Of a stretch of DNA of 25,034 nucleotides, positions 5,373-14,105 are shown piece after piece. The notes below the pieces were generated by a model. It had not been told where the DNA came from, searched no databases, and saw only the letters and a program-made list of their open reading frames with translations. Made by a program: the position numbers and the translations under genes. The DNA comes from a virus, in IMG/VR virus record IMGVR_UViG_3300050015_000192, positions 1-25,034 of that record; one strand, written 5' to 3'. The first letter of the stretch is position 1; each line of letters opens with the position of its first letter.

Positions 5373-6778
5373 TGTTCGGACAGGACTCAAAACTGCCGGC
5401 CAATCTGCATCCAATGATAGTGGAGTCCTGCCTTTTGTGGGACTCCACTGACGTGTATGTCGGCTCGAGCGGCAAGTTCGCTATGGAGCGGCTGCTGTCA
5501 CCTTTGAGTCGGTTTAAGATTCACAGTCAGGACCAGACGTTGTTCGGGTCCATGTATGGTTCGTATTGCTGGGGGGAGCCGATTCATCTCAGGCTTAAGG
5601 AGAAGTACGCCGAGGCACTGGCCTGGGCCACTCCTTATCTTGATGAGTCTCCAGAGTCTGCCTTGGTTGCCCTGGTCATTCTGGAAAGCATGGCCATAAA
5701 CTTTTTCAAGCGGGACAGCAATGCTTATTATCGAACGATGGCGGCAGAGTACGAGCGGCAGTTTCCGACCGTTCATGCGAAGGCCCTGGCCAAGTTCCAG
5801 TCGACGCCCGTGGTCAAGCTGGTAGAGTTTTCTGGAACGGATGTTGAGAGCTTCTACACCTCCATCCCTGAGGACGCTGCGGTCATCTTCGCACCGGTCC
5901 CGAACCTGAGAGGGTTTGTTCATGACAAGGCCAAGGCGGATGAATTGTTCGACTGGCAAGGTCCTTTCGGTGAGCCGAGGAAAGATGTCGAGCTGCGAGA
6001 CCTGGCCATGTCGATTGTGGCCACACATCGGAAGTGGATGTTGGTTGGTCAAGAGATGCCGGAGCTTCAAGAACATCTGACGGGGTTCGTCAAAGGGTCG
6101 AACATGACGGCCCCCTCATTTATCTACAGCTCCAGCAAGACAACGCGCATAGTCGCGCCCTCTCAGAGCATTGAGCCTTGCAAGTACCCACGGCTGGAAG
6201 AGACGGAGGAATTGGGGACGAAGTTGACCATCCGCAGAATCACATCGGGAGAGTTCCATGAGCTGCGGTCCTTGTATATCGCCAGAACCATCTCACCAGG
6301 TCAGGAGTCTAGGGCGTTTGGCGTATTCGTGGACGAGAAGCTGATTGGACTGTTCGCCTTCAATGATGGCGGCGGTTCGGGCCATCAGACGGAAGGATGG
6401 ATAGACGGTCCGCAGATATACATGCTGTCGGATATGCCGGTGGCTCCGGTGAAGTACAAGAACCTGGCCAAGCTCATCGTCATGGCAGCCGTCAGCAAGG
6501 AAGCGAGGGAGATTGCAGAGACGATGATGAAGCGGCGGTGCCGGTCCCTTATCACTACTGCTTTCACCAGCAGAGAAGTGTCGATGAAGTATCGCGGAGT
6601 CCTGGACCTTCTGAAGAAAGAAGAGGATTCGGACTATGGCGTGAAGCCGGAAGCGAAAAAGTACAAACTCGAGTACGGCGCGCTCATCGGAGTTCACTCA
6701 CTTGACGAGCAGCTTGTCGAATGGAAAAAGCGGTTCAGCCAACTTCGGCAGGTATCTGAGAACGCGGAAACGGAGTAG
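5372..6778 (+). CDS. Putative antirestriction / Mom-like DNA-modification protein
   Basis: A 468-aa two-part protein. The N-terminal half has VYVGSSGKFAMERLL (28-42) followed by HSQDQTLFG (51-59) and, near 171, VIFAPVPN with DWQGP (194-198). These positions match, with degenerate residues, a phage family annotated as putative antirestriction adenine methyltransferase, whose SAM-like motif is usually VGCSGNFxxER followed by HSND and an FPP motif. The C-terminal half (about 283-440) looks like a GNAT fold of the Mom type: KLTIRRIT, FGVFVDEKLIGLFAFND, then long helices and a KYKLEYG strand near the end. Mom acyl-modifies adenines to block restriction. Together with the ParB-like gene next door, a DNA-modification or antirestriction role is likely, but substrate and chemistry are not shown by sequence. 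Start overlaps the previous stop (TGATG). Confidence 0.65.
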   Translation: MFGQDSKLPANLHPMIVESCLLWDSTDVYVGSSGKFAMERLLSPLSRFKIHSQDQTLFGSMYGSYCWGEPIHLRLKEKYAEALAWATPYLDESPESALVALVILESMAINFFKRDSNAYYRTMAAEYERQFPTVHAKALAKFQSTPVVKLVEFSGTDVESFYTSIPEDAAVIFAPVPNLRGFVHDKAKADELFDWQGPFGEPRKDVELRDLAMSIVATHRKWMLVGQEMPELQEHLTGFVKGSNMTAPSFIYSSSKTTRIVAPSQSIEPCKYPRLEETEELGTKLTIRRITSGEFHELRSLYIARTISPGQESRAFGVFVDEKLIGLFAFNDGGGSGHQTEGWIDGPQIYMLSDMPVAPVKYKNLAKLIVMAAVSKEAREIAETMMKRRCRSLITTAFTSREVSMKYRGVLDLLKKEEDSDYGVKPEAKKYKLEYGALIGVHSLDEQLVEWKKRFSQLRQVSENAETE

Positions 6779-6783
6779 TGAAA

Positions 6784-7671
6784 ATGGAGACACGGATTCA
6801 GCAATTCGTACCAAAAGACTTGAAGCTTCTGAGCCTCAATGCGAGGTATTTGCCGAAAGAGCAATATGGTCGGCTGGTCGAGAACGTCAAGAGGGACGGG
6901 AAACTCACCTCAGTTCCTTTTGCCTGTCGAAATGACGATGGTTCGTACCTAGTCCTTTCTGGCAACCATCGAGTGATGGCCGCGATAGACGCCGGCTTGG
7001 AAAGTATCGAGGTGATGACTACCGATGACCCGCTTTCAGAAACGCAGCGCGTGGCCATCCAGCTCAGCCACAACAGCATCGCCGGCCAGGATGACCCCGC
7101 CGTCCTCACTCAGCTGTTTGAGAAGCTGGAGGATGTCGATTGGCGGCTCTATTCAGGACTGGATGACAAGACGCTGGACCTGCTCATGAAGGTCGAGCCG
7201 ATAGCTCCCATTGATGCTCCGCTGGAGTATAAGAGCGTCAACCTCATTTTCCTCCCATCCTCACTTGATGAGGCTAAGAAGTCCCTGGACGAAGCAAAGT
7301 CCATGAGCAAGACGGATGAGACGTGGCTGGCTCTTGGCACGGAATATCAGAGGTGGCTGACAAATATAGATGACGCAGCCGGCAGCGCGGGGGTTTCCAA
7401 CCTGGCCATTGCCCTTCAGGTCATCTTCGACGTTTTCGAGCACCATAAGGCTGACCTGGGAGAGCTGTGGGACAACGATGGGGCTGACCCTCATGCCTGG
7501 GTTCCTCTGGTTGGTATGACGGGCAGGACATCCATACCGGTCATTGAGGGCCGGACGCTGAAGAAAGCGATAGAGAGAATTGTTGGTCAAGAAAAAGTCA
7601 ACGTCAAGAAACCGTGGGAGGCTCTGGCTTACATGGCAGACTTCTACTTGCAACATGAAAAGGAGAAATAA
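6784..7671 (+). CDS. ParB/Srx-fold N-terminal domain protein
   Basis: About 295 aa. ATG 6784 has GGAG 8 bases upstream; the alternative GTG 6778 lies only 2 bases from that site. Residues about 8-110 form a ParB N-terminal-like domain: LSLNARYLPKEQYGRLVENV, then YLVLSGNHRVMAAIDAG (the conserved G-x-R/H box) and VAIQLSHNSIAGQDD. The helix-turn-helix and partner sites of chromosomal ParB are absent; residues 150-295 are a helical region of unknown nature. Phage ParB-like proteins of this kind often sit next to terminase and antirestriction-methylase genes and may act as nucleases or CTPase switches. It is flanked by exactly those neighbours here. Its stop overlaps the small terminase start (TAATG). 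Confidence 0.85.
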   Translation: METRIQQFVPKDLKLLSLNARYLPKEQYGRLVENVKRDGKLTSVPFACRNDDGSYLVLSGNHRVMAAIDAGLESIEVMTTDDPLSETQRVAIQLSHNSIAGQDDPAVLTQLFEKLEDVDWRLYSGLDDKTLDLLMKVEPIAPIDAPLEYKSVNLIFLPSSLDEAKKSLDEAKSMSKTDETWLALGTEYQRWLTNIDDAAGSAGVSNLAIALQVIFDVFEHHKADLGELWDNDGADPHAWVPLVGMTGRTSIPVIEGRTLKKAIERIVGQEKVNVKKPWEALAYMADFYLQHEKEK

Positions 7672-8252
7672 TGGGAAGGATTATGTCACCAGCTGAAGAA
7701 GTCGCTGAACAGGTAACTCGGGCCGCCGTTCCACTTTGGGAACGTCAGGCAGGGGAAACCAGCAAGCAGTTCGAGGCCTTTGTGGTCTATCGAGACATGG
7801 AGGACCGGACCTTGCATAAGACCGCAGCAGCTTTAGGGAAGAGTATGACTCCCATAGCTCATTGGGCGGTGAAAAGAAACTGGCGGTTCAGAGCGCGGGC
7901 CTGGGAGGACCACCTTCAAGAACTGAAGCTGGCCAGTATGGAGCAGGAAGTCAAGGATATGGTCAAACGTCATGCCGTTATCGCCTTGGGTATGACGAAC
8001 AAGGTAGCGGCGCGGCTCTCTACTTTTGATTCCACGGCACTCTCCGCTTCAGATATGGCCAAGTGGCTTGAAACGGCGGTCAAGGTCGAGCGTTTGAGCC
8101 GTGGCCAGCCAACTGACAACATCTCATCTCACCATGAGGGAGAAGTCACGATAAGCTCGCCTCTGATTGACCGTCTGGCCAATGACGAGGAGTTCAGGAA
8201 GTTCTGCCTTGCCGATTCTGTCGAAACAGACAATCCGACAAGCAGCGATTAA
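7671..8252 (+). CDS. terS: Terminase small subunit (putative)
   Basis: A 193-aa protein directly before the large terminase gene, starting at TAATG with an AAGGAG site. Residues about 44-70 (RTLHKTAAALGKSMTPIAHWAVKRNW region) look like a helix-turn-helix of the type in small terminase subunits: a KTAxALG helix followed by a recognition helix ending in Trp. It is followed by long charged helices (RARAWEDHLQELKL, KDMVKRHAVIALGMTNKVAARL) suited to an oligomerisation core and an acidic C-terminal tail. The small subunit recognises phage DNA and feeds it to the large-subunit motor. The family is poorly conserved, so the call rests on HTH, helical architecture and position. The large subunit gene overlaps its 3' end in another frame. 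Confidence 0.8.
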   Translation: MGRIMSPAEEVAEQVTRAAVPLWERQAGETSKQFEAFVVYRDMEDRTLHKTAAALGKSMTPIAHWAVKRNWRFRARAWEDHLQELKLASMEQEVKDMVKRHAVIALGMTNKVAARLSTFDSTALSASDMAKWLETAVKVERLSRGQPTDNISSHHEGEVTISSPLIDRLANDEEFRKFCLADSVETDNPTSSD

Positions 8253-9633
8253 TCTTGCTCGCCGCGACTTCGCGGTCTACAACTGCTATGTCGATAAGAA
8301 GTGGAGGAGGCCCGCCCATATTCGGTTGATGGAGCGGACCCTTCAGGATGTCGAGGCTGGCAAGATTCGGCGGCTCATCATCGAACTGCCGCCGCGTCAT
8401 GGAAAGAGCAAGACGGCTTCGCAGCACTTTCCGGCCTGGTATCTCGAGAAGCATCCTGATGACCGCGTGGTTCTCTGCTCGTATACGGAGTCCCTGGCAG
8501 CTTTCTTCTCGGGAAAGGTCAGGGGGCTTGTCGATAACTTCCCTGAGTTCGGGCTGAGGCTGTCGCAGTCCTCATCCGCGAAAAACCAATGGGACATCGA
8601 AGGGCATGAGGGCGGCATGATAGCAGCGGGCATCGGCGGTCCTATCACTGGATGGGGTGGCAACCTGATTATTGTGGATGACCCTATCAAGAACAACGCA
8701 GAGGCCAACAGTCCGACCTTCAGGGAGAACATCTGGAACTGGTACACCGATACCCTCTACACCAGACTCGAGCCAGACTCGCGCCTGGTTATCATCATGA
8801 CGCGATGGCATGAGGATGACCTGGTGGGAAGGGTGCTCACTCAGGAGAAGGATGAGAACGATGAGGAGTGGACGGTCCTTCGACTGCCGGCCATCTGCGA
8901 AGATGAAGATGACCTGCTCGGGAGGAAGATAGGCGAAGCCCTCTGGTCAGAGCGGTATCCCATCAAGAAACTGCTCAGCCTTAAGACGAAACTCCGTAAC
9001 AGTTTCAATGCCCTGTATCAGCAGCGTCCTGGAGACAAGGCAGGGACGTTCTTTAACAGCGTCAAGCTCAAGTACGCCGTGGACATGGGAAACGCCTGGC
9101 AGACGGAAAAGGGCGTGTTCCTGAAGAGTGAGTGCTTCACGGTGCAGATGGTAGACCTTGCCGTTTCGTTGAAGGCCAATGCGGATTATTTCGTCATTGG
9201 CACGGCACAGTTGCTTCCGAACCATGACCTCATTCTGGTCGATGTTTTCAGGGACCACATCTCAGCTCCCGAACAACTGAGAATCTTGCAGTCGAAGTTT
9301 TGGGAATACGGTGCCGGAATCATTGGTATTGAGTCTGTTGCCTATCAGCTGGCTATGGTGCAGCTGGCGGTGGCCAAAGGCCTTCCAGCGGTCGCGGTTC
9401 ACTGCCCTACGGACAAGCAACTCAGAGCTGTTACGATAGCGGCACGGATGGAGTCAGGGTCGGTTTACTTTGTACGAGGGGCCGCCTGGATTCCGGTTGT
9501 CAAGGGCGAGCTGGTGGGTTTTCCGTTTGCGGCGAATGACGATACGGTCGATGTCCTGTCGATGCTCGGTATATGGGCGGCAAGCAAGGAAGCGGAACCG
9601 AATTACACGGCCACTGTGGGCCATCACAACTAG
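8209..9633 (+). CDS. terL: Terminase large subunit (packaging ATPase/nuclease)
   Basis: The two-domain DNA-packaging motor. In TTG-8209 numbering: Walker A PPRHGKSKT at about 61-69, Walker B LIIVDDP at about 153-159, coupling motif MTRWHEDDL near 197, all in the ATPase half. The RNase H-fold nuclease half has Asp in MVDLAVSLKAN, IGIESVAYQ and a late DDTVDVLSML acidic motif. About 474 aa is normal. The N-terminus is uncertain: ATG 8167, ATG 8182 and TTG 8209 are all in frame. TTG has an AGGA upstream at workable spacing and gives the shortest overlap (44 bases) with the small subunit; the residues between 8167 and 8209 look like shadow translation of terS. It translocates DNA into the prohead through the portal and cuts concatemers. 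Confidence 0.95.
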   Translation: MPILSKQTIRQAAINLARRDFAVYNCYVDKKWRRPAHIRLMERTLQDVEAGKIRRLIIELPPRHGKSKTASQHFPAWYLEKHPDDRVVLCSYTESLAAFFSGKVRGLVDNFPEFGLRLSQSSSAKNQWDIEGHEGGMIAAGIGGPITGWGGNLIIVDDPIKNNAEANSPTFRENIWNWYTDTLYTRLEPDSRLVIIMTRWHEDDLVGRVLTQEKDENDEEWTVLRLPAICEDEDDLLGRKIGEALWSERYPIKKLLSLKTKLRNSFNALYQQRPGDKAGTFFNSVKLKYAVDMGNAWQTEKGVFLKSECFTVQMVDLAVSLKANADYFVIGTAQLLPNHDLILVDVFRDHISAPEQLRILQSKFWEYGAGIIGIESVAYQLAMVQLAVAKGLPAVAVHCPTDKQLRAVTIAARMESGSVYFVRGAAWIPVVKGELVGFPFAANDDTVDVLSMLGIWAASKEAEPNYTATVGHHN

Positions 9634-9641
9634 GAGGAAAC

Positions 9642-11105
9642 ATGCAAATTGAAAAGTTTACAGCAACAGTCTCGGATGCAGAAAAGGAGTTGATTCAGTC
9701 GATTGTCGATGTGGACGGTGAGGAGCACAAGAAGAAGCTGCTCATCGACTGGGATTACTATTCCGGCGCACCGTACCGCAGGTTCATCGACAGCGGGTAT
9801 GAGTTCAGGGGGTTCGGTCCTGCTTCCGTTGTGTCTAAGCTCAAAACCTTATACACCAAGGTTCACAGGGCGGTCGAGAACTCGGTCCATTTCACCATGA
9901 GGAATTATATTGGCTTCAGTGTGGGAGATGAGGCCCTGGAGAAGAAGATAACGGATGTGTTGGATGCCAACCGGTTTCAGAGTGCCAAGTATAAGTTCGG
10001 GCGGTATGCGGCAGCCGGTGGAACGGCCTTTATCAAAGTGGCTAGGTCGCCGCAGACCGGCAACATCCGAATCGTCTTGCCCCCACCTGAGTATGTGGAC
10101 ATCCTCAGTAATTGGGACGATGTGGATGAGGTTCTTGGGTATAGGGAGAAGTACGGCGATACCATGCACGTCATCACCGCTGACACCATCTCATTGTTCG
10201 AGCGACAGGTTGAGGATGGCTCCTGGCGACAGGTTGGACCGTCCGCGGTCAATGAGACGCACCACCTTCCTATCGTGGTCAAGCAGCTGGACCTGGGCGG
10301 GCAGTACGGTGAAAATACTTTCTATCACGTCAAGGACGTGTTGGACAACGTAAACGCCGTCTCGAGCCTGGTATTCAGTATTATCAAGGATTGGGCTGAC
10401 CCGCTGTTCTTTGCGAAGGGCATGAACCTGGGGAACCTGGACCGCGAAACGCAGAATACGGTCAGCACGGCCAACAAGGACGCCGACCTGAAGATGGTCG
10501 GTTGGGATGGCTCGTTTGCTGATACGCTGAAGTTCATCGAGGATATTGCAGGGACCATCGAAGAGGACATGCCGGAGCTGTCAGTGCCGAAACTCATGAA
10601 CAACGACTGGTCAGGAGATGCTATGGAGAGGGCCATGACAGAGTTGACCAGCAAGATAGATGAAACGCGGGGCAACATGGAACAGGGCTTTTCTGAGATG
10701 GTCATTCAGGTGGCTCAGCTTCTTGGTGTAGAGGGACTGGTTGTTGATGACGTGACGGTCCAGTGGGACCCCATCATCGCACCGGACAAGATGGAGGAGA
10801 AAAAGCTGGTTCTGCTGGAGCAGAAGCAAGGGCTTATCGGTCAGAAGTTTGCCTTGAAGCAGCTCGGTTTCTCTGACCAGGAAATCGTCGATGTTACGAC
10901 CGAAACGGACGAGGTAAAACAACAGGAACTTGATGTCATGGAACAGGCGAGAAAGGCAGAGGAAAAAAGGCTGAACGCGCAGGGTGGAACCGTTCCTCAG
11001 CTTGATGAAAATGGTGCAGAAGTTGGAGCAAAAACAGCCAAGAAATTGCCGCCGCCTGAGTCAGGAAAGGTCGTCATTCCTGGCACAGTGAAAAAGGCCT
11101 GGTAG
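9642..11105 (+). CDS. Portal protein
   Basis: ATG 9642 has a TAGGAGGAAAC site straight after the terminase stop; the in-frame ATG at 9573 lies within terL and is rejected. The 487-aa protein shows the SPP1 gp6/HK97-like portal pattern: LIDWDYYSGAPYRRF early (the 'YY.G' block), SKLKTLYTKVHRAVENSV, FGRYAAAGGTAFIKV, LPPPEYVDI, and the long helical stem/crown with a KKLVLLEQKQGLI-type segment. The last 50 residues are charged, Gln/Lys/Pro-rich and probably disordered. Twelve copies form the ring through which DNA is packaged and ejected, binding terminase, and later head-tail connectors. It is followed after 10 bases by the MuF gene, the usual SPP1-type arrangement. Confidence 0.93.
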   Translation: MQIEKFTATVSDAEKELIQSIVDVDGEEHKKKLLIDWDYYSGAPYRRFIDSGYEFRGFGPASVVSKLKTLYTKVHRAVENSVHFTMRNYIGFSVGDEALEKKITDVLDANRFQSAKYKFGRYAAAGGTAFIKVARSPQTGNIRIVLPPPEYVDILSNWDDVDEVLGYREKYGDTMHVITADTISLFERQVEDGSWRQVGPSAVNETHHLPIVVKQLDLGGQYGENTFYHVKDVLDNVNAVSSLVFSIIKDWADPLFFAKGMNLGNLDRETQNTVSTANKDADLKMVGWDGSFADTLKFIEDIAGTIEEDMPELSVPKLMNNDWSGDAMERAMTELTSKIDETRGNMEQGFSEMVIQVAQLLGVEGLVVDDVTVQWDPIIAPDKMEEKKLVLLEQKQGLIGQKFALKQLGFSDQEIVDVTTETDEVKQQELDVMEQARKAEEKRLNAQGGTVPQLDENGAEVGAKTAKKLPPPESGKVVIPGTVKKAW

Positions 11106-11115
11106 ACCTGGGAGC

Positions 11116-14103
11116 ATGAATCCTCAGGAGAGAACTCAGTGGTTGATGGCTATTCAGGCCCAAACCGCTGCTCAGGTTACTAAGGACATAGGCGCAAAGG
11201 ACTGGAACGCTATTTGTAATCTTCAGTTGGCGTACCACGATTCGATGAAGGACATCTCATCATACCTCATGAAGATTGCACAGGACGGGAAGTACAATGA
11301 ACGGCTCATTACCAGTGCAATTCAGAGGTCCAATGTTTTCGCTGGCCTGGACAAGATAACGAGGAATCAGTACAGGAATGTCACGGCCAACGTCACGCAG
11401 TCGATGAAGCAGATTTGTGGCCAGGGCTGGAATGGCCTGAACGAGACACTGGACGCCGCCGTTGCTGGAGGGAAGGTGGCAGTTTCCCTTGGCAAGATAC
11501 CCACCACAGCGGTGAACGCGATTCTGAGCTTCCCTTATAAGGGCGAGATGTTCAGTGAGCGGTTGGGAGAAGTTTCCTCTCAGCAAGCACTTGGAATCCA
11601 GCGCTCTCTGGTCAACTCTATCATCGAGGGAGAGAGTATCGACACCGCGGCCAACCGCATCATTCAGAAGGTCATGCCGATGTCTCAGAATCGTGCGGTT
11701 ATCATTGCCCGTACTGAGATGGCTCGAGCCGATTCAATGGCAAGAGAGGCCTGGATTAAGGTGAATGGTAAGTACCTCAAGGGCCGGCAGTATTGGGCCG
11801 CTCCCGATGAACTGACCTGTAGAACTTGCGCAGGGTATGATGGCAGGGAATGGCCAATAGAGGCTACCGACTTTCCACTCACTCCTGTCCATCCATGCTG
11901 CCGGTGCCAGTGGTTCTTCGTGTTCAAGACTCCTGAGGAGATTGCCGCCACAATGGGGCAGAAGTACCAAGCGTGGAAAGGCGATAGTAGTGCCGTTAGC
12001 ACTGCCTTGAACAAGGCTCAGACCTCCTGGACAAACTGGTTCCGCTCGCAGCCCGCAGAATTGAGAGACAATCTTCTGGCCAAGGGCTTTGTTGTCCCTG
12101 GGATGCAGGAAGCAATACCGGTCCATGCTACGGAAGAGTGGCGCGCTACGTTGACGGATACGGAAGGGAAAATCAGGGACAACCTCAGCCTTGACATCAA
12201 GGATGAGTACATGAAAACGTATACCGACTTCATGGACGACAAGACAGAGAAGTCTCACGAGATGTGGCGGAAGATGGAGGACAAGTATAAGTTGTCCCGT
12301 GAGGAAATCTTACAGAAGGTAGAGGACGCGCGGCAGCATATCCTCACATCTCCATCCACTACTTCATTGTACCGCGACCTTGGAGGAGTCTACACGCCAG
12401 AGCGCGAAGCCCTGCATCAGCAGATTCTCGATGAGTTCTTTTCCAACAGGGGCAAGCTGGTCATCGATTCGGATGAGTTCAAGACGATGCTCGTCAGGGC
12501 GGATAGGGCAGAGCTTTCGTTGAACGCTTCGGTCTATCACTCGGAGTCTGCCGACATCCTGAATCAAGCGGTTCAGCGCGCGATTAAGGAAGGACGAGAC
12601 ATCGTAATTGATGGAACGATGTCGGGAACGCAGCGGTATTCGGAGATGCTGGCTGAGTTTGTGAAGAAGGGCTGGAATACAGAGATGGCGTTCGTGGACA
12701 CCCCGATGGATGAGAGCATGGGAAATGCCCTGTCTCGGTTCCTTAGTGGTGGACGATTCGTTGACCCGCTTTTGACGGCTTCGGAAGATGGCCTGAACCT
12801 GGCCACCTATGAGGCCATGAAGAATGGCGTTGAGAAAACAACAATGTGGAGTGGCGGCTTCTGGAAACAGGCCGTGTTCGACGGCTCGAACGATGGCAGC
12901 TTTGTGGTCAACATGAACAGTAAGCCAACGGTCCTATTTACTGGTGGCTTCCCTGGGGCCGGCAAGTCCTCAGCTCTGGAAAGTGCCATGAAGGACATCC
13001 GCGACCTGAACCATCAAGACCTTGTTGGTTCATTCGTGAAGTTGATTCAGGAGAAGCCGGAAGGACCACAAATCTTCAAGTGGCTGGCGGACCCCGAACA
13101 ACAGGCCGCTTCTATGGCTAAGTGGAACAATAAGGATAGGGCAATTCTCGAGGCTGCGGCACAGAAATATGGTGGCATCATCAACATGAAAGATGCTGAC
13201 ACCGCTGCTAATTTCATCAGCCGTTTCTCACCAATATTCGACGATGCAACTCCAGATGATTGGGGCTGGCTGCGCGAGCAGTACATGGACCGGTTTGGAA
13301 CGACCAAGGACGCGAGGCTGCTAAAGGATTGTATGCAAGCGTGGAGTGTAGATTCGGGAAGCTCTGGTGGAAATCTCATGCAGGCGTTGGTCAATAGGGC
13401 GCAAGGGCTGGACGTTGAGACCAACATTCGATTTGGTGGCGACGCGAAGGGAATCAGTTCTTGGCTCGGTGCCTATGCTCAGAACGATACCGGTTTTGTG
13501 GACAATAAGAGCATGGTGAAGTGGATGGAAGAGAAGATTGGCGGAGTCAGTCCAGAGGATTCTTTCAAGGCATGGACCGCGTTTAATCAGCAAGCGGAGA
13601 GAGTAGTCACTGGTGGGAAAGTGAAAACGCTATATCGAGGAGTCAATGGCAATGCTGCCATAAGGGAACTCCTGGGTGGCGAGAATCCTATAGGAGCAGC
13701 GGGCAATATCTGGAACACCGCATCGCACTTTGTTGGGGGTAGCTCTCCTGGTACAGTTTCGGAAAAGCTGGCACAGTTCTTGGCTAAGAATCCTTTTGAT
13801 GCGAGCGAGATGGCCGATGCCAGAAACCTCCTTACTGAACCTCTTAGTATACCGTTTGGACCTCTTCAGTCATGGAGTATGGATTCCCATACGGCGCGGG
13901 GTTTTGGCACTAAGGTGATTGCCAGCAAGGTCACCTGGGCTGATTCTTTCGCTTTCGACATCTCTGACCCCGCCCTCACTGGAGAGTATGAGTGGTTGCT
14001 TCTTAAGCCCCTCGACTACAAGCCGGAGTTTACGTTCACACAGTTCGCAAATTGGGCTAAGGAAAATGGTTTCATGGCTAAGTTTCAGCAAGGGGGCTTC
14101 TAG
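11116..14103 (+). CDS. MuF minor head protein fused to zeta-like kinase and ADP-ribosyltransferase
   Basis: A 995-aa multidomain protein after the portal gene (GGGAGC site, ATG 11116). Residues 1-275: SPP1 gp7/MuF-type minor head protein, with RTEMARADS (199-207) and a Cys/His knuckle at CRTC (235-238) and HPCCRC (259-264). Residues 427-600: most of a zeta-toxin-like kinase, RxxLHQQILDEF, VIDSDEF (449-455), YHSES (474-478), DGT (499-501), R541 and R547, and a FDGSNDG strand. The expected P-loop is missing before VIDSDEF and instead follows at GFPGAGKSS (611-619). Residues about 836-966: an ART domain with LYRG (Arg841), SWS (919-921) and EYE (957-959), the R-S-ExE signature of Vip2/T4 Alt-type enzymes. 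MuF toxins are loaded into heads; I infer an injected effector modifying host targets. Head-to-toxin linkers are helical. Confidence 0.9.
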   Translation: MNPQERTQWLMAIQAQTAAQVTKDIGAKDWNAICNLQLAYHDSMKDISSYLMKIAQDGKYNERLITSAIQRSNVFAGLDKITRNQYRNVTANVTQSMKQICGQGWNGLNETLDAAVAGGKVAVSLGKIPTTAVNAILSFPYKGEMFSERLGEVSSQQALGIQRSLVNSIIEGESIDTAANRIIQKVMPMSQNRAVIIARTEMARADSMAREAWIKVNGKYLKGRQYWAAPDELTCRTCAGYDGREWPIEATDFPLTPVHPCCRCQWFFVFKTPEEIAATMGQKYQAWKGDSSAVSTALNKAQTSWTNWFRSQPAELRDNLLAKGFVVPGMQEAIPVHATEEWRATLTDTEGKIRDNLSLDIKDEYMKTYTDFMDDKTEKSHEMWRKMEDKYKLSREEILQKVEDARQHILTSPSTTSLYRDLGGVYTPEREALHQQILDEFFSNRGKLVIDSDEFKTMLVRADRAELSLNASVYHSESADILNQAVQRAIKEGRDIVIDGTMSGTQRYSEMLAEFVKKGWNTEMAFVDTPMDESMGNALSRFLSGGRFVDPLLTASEDGLNLATYEAMKNGVEKTTMWSGGFWKQAVFDGSNDGSFVVNMNSKPTVLFTGGFPGAGKSSALESAMKDIRDLNHQDLVGSFVKLIQEKPEGPQIFKWLADPEQQAASMAKWNNKDRAILEAAAQKYGGIINMKDADTAANFISRFSPIFDDATPDDWGWLREQYMDRFGTTKDARLLKDCMQAWSVDSGSSGGNLMQALVNRAQGLDVETNIRFGGDAKGISSWLGAYAQNDTGFVDNKSMVKWMEEKIGGVSPEDSFKAWTAFNQQAERVVTGGKVKTLYRGVNGNAAIRELLGGENPIGAAGNIWNTASHFVGGSSPGTVSEKLAQFLAKNPFDASEMADARNLLTEPLSIPFGPLQSWSMDSHTARGFGTKVIASKVTWADSFAFDISDPALTGEYEWLLLKPLDYKPEFTFTQFANWAKENGFMAKFQQGGF

Positions 14104-14105
14104 AG

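Noticed and set aside
5498-6076. Minus-strand open frame of 192 codons
   Set aside because: Fully antisense to the antirestriction-like gene, no motif and no start site.
7649-7676. TTGCAA upstream of the small terminase gene as a fourth promoter
   Set aside because: The -35-like hexamer is inside the ParB gene and no TATAnT lies 16 bases downstream; the bases there are the ribosome site and start of terS.
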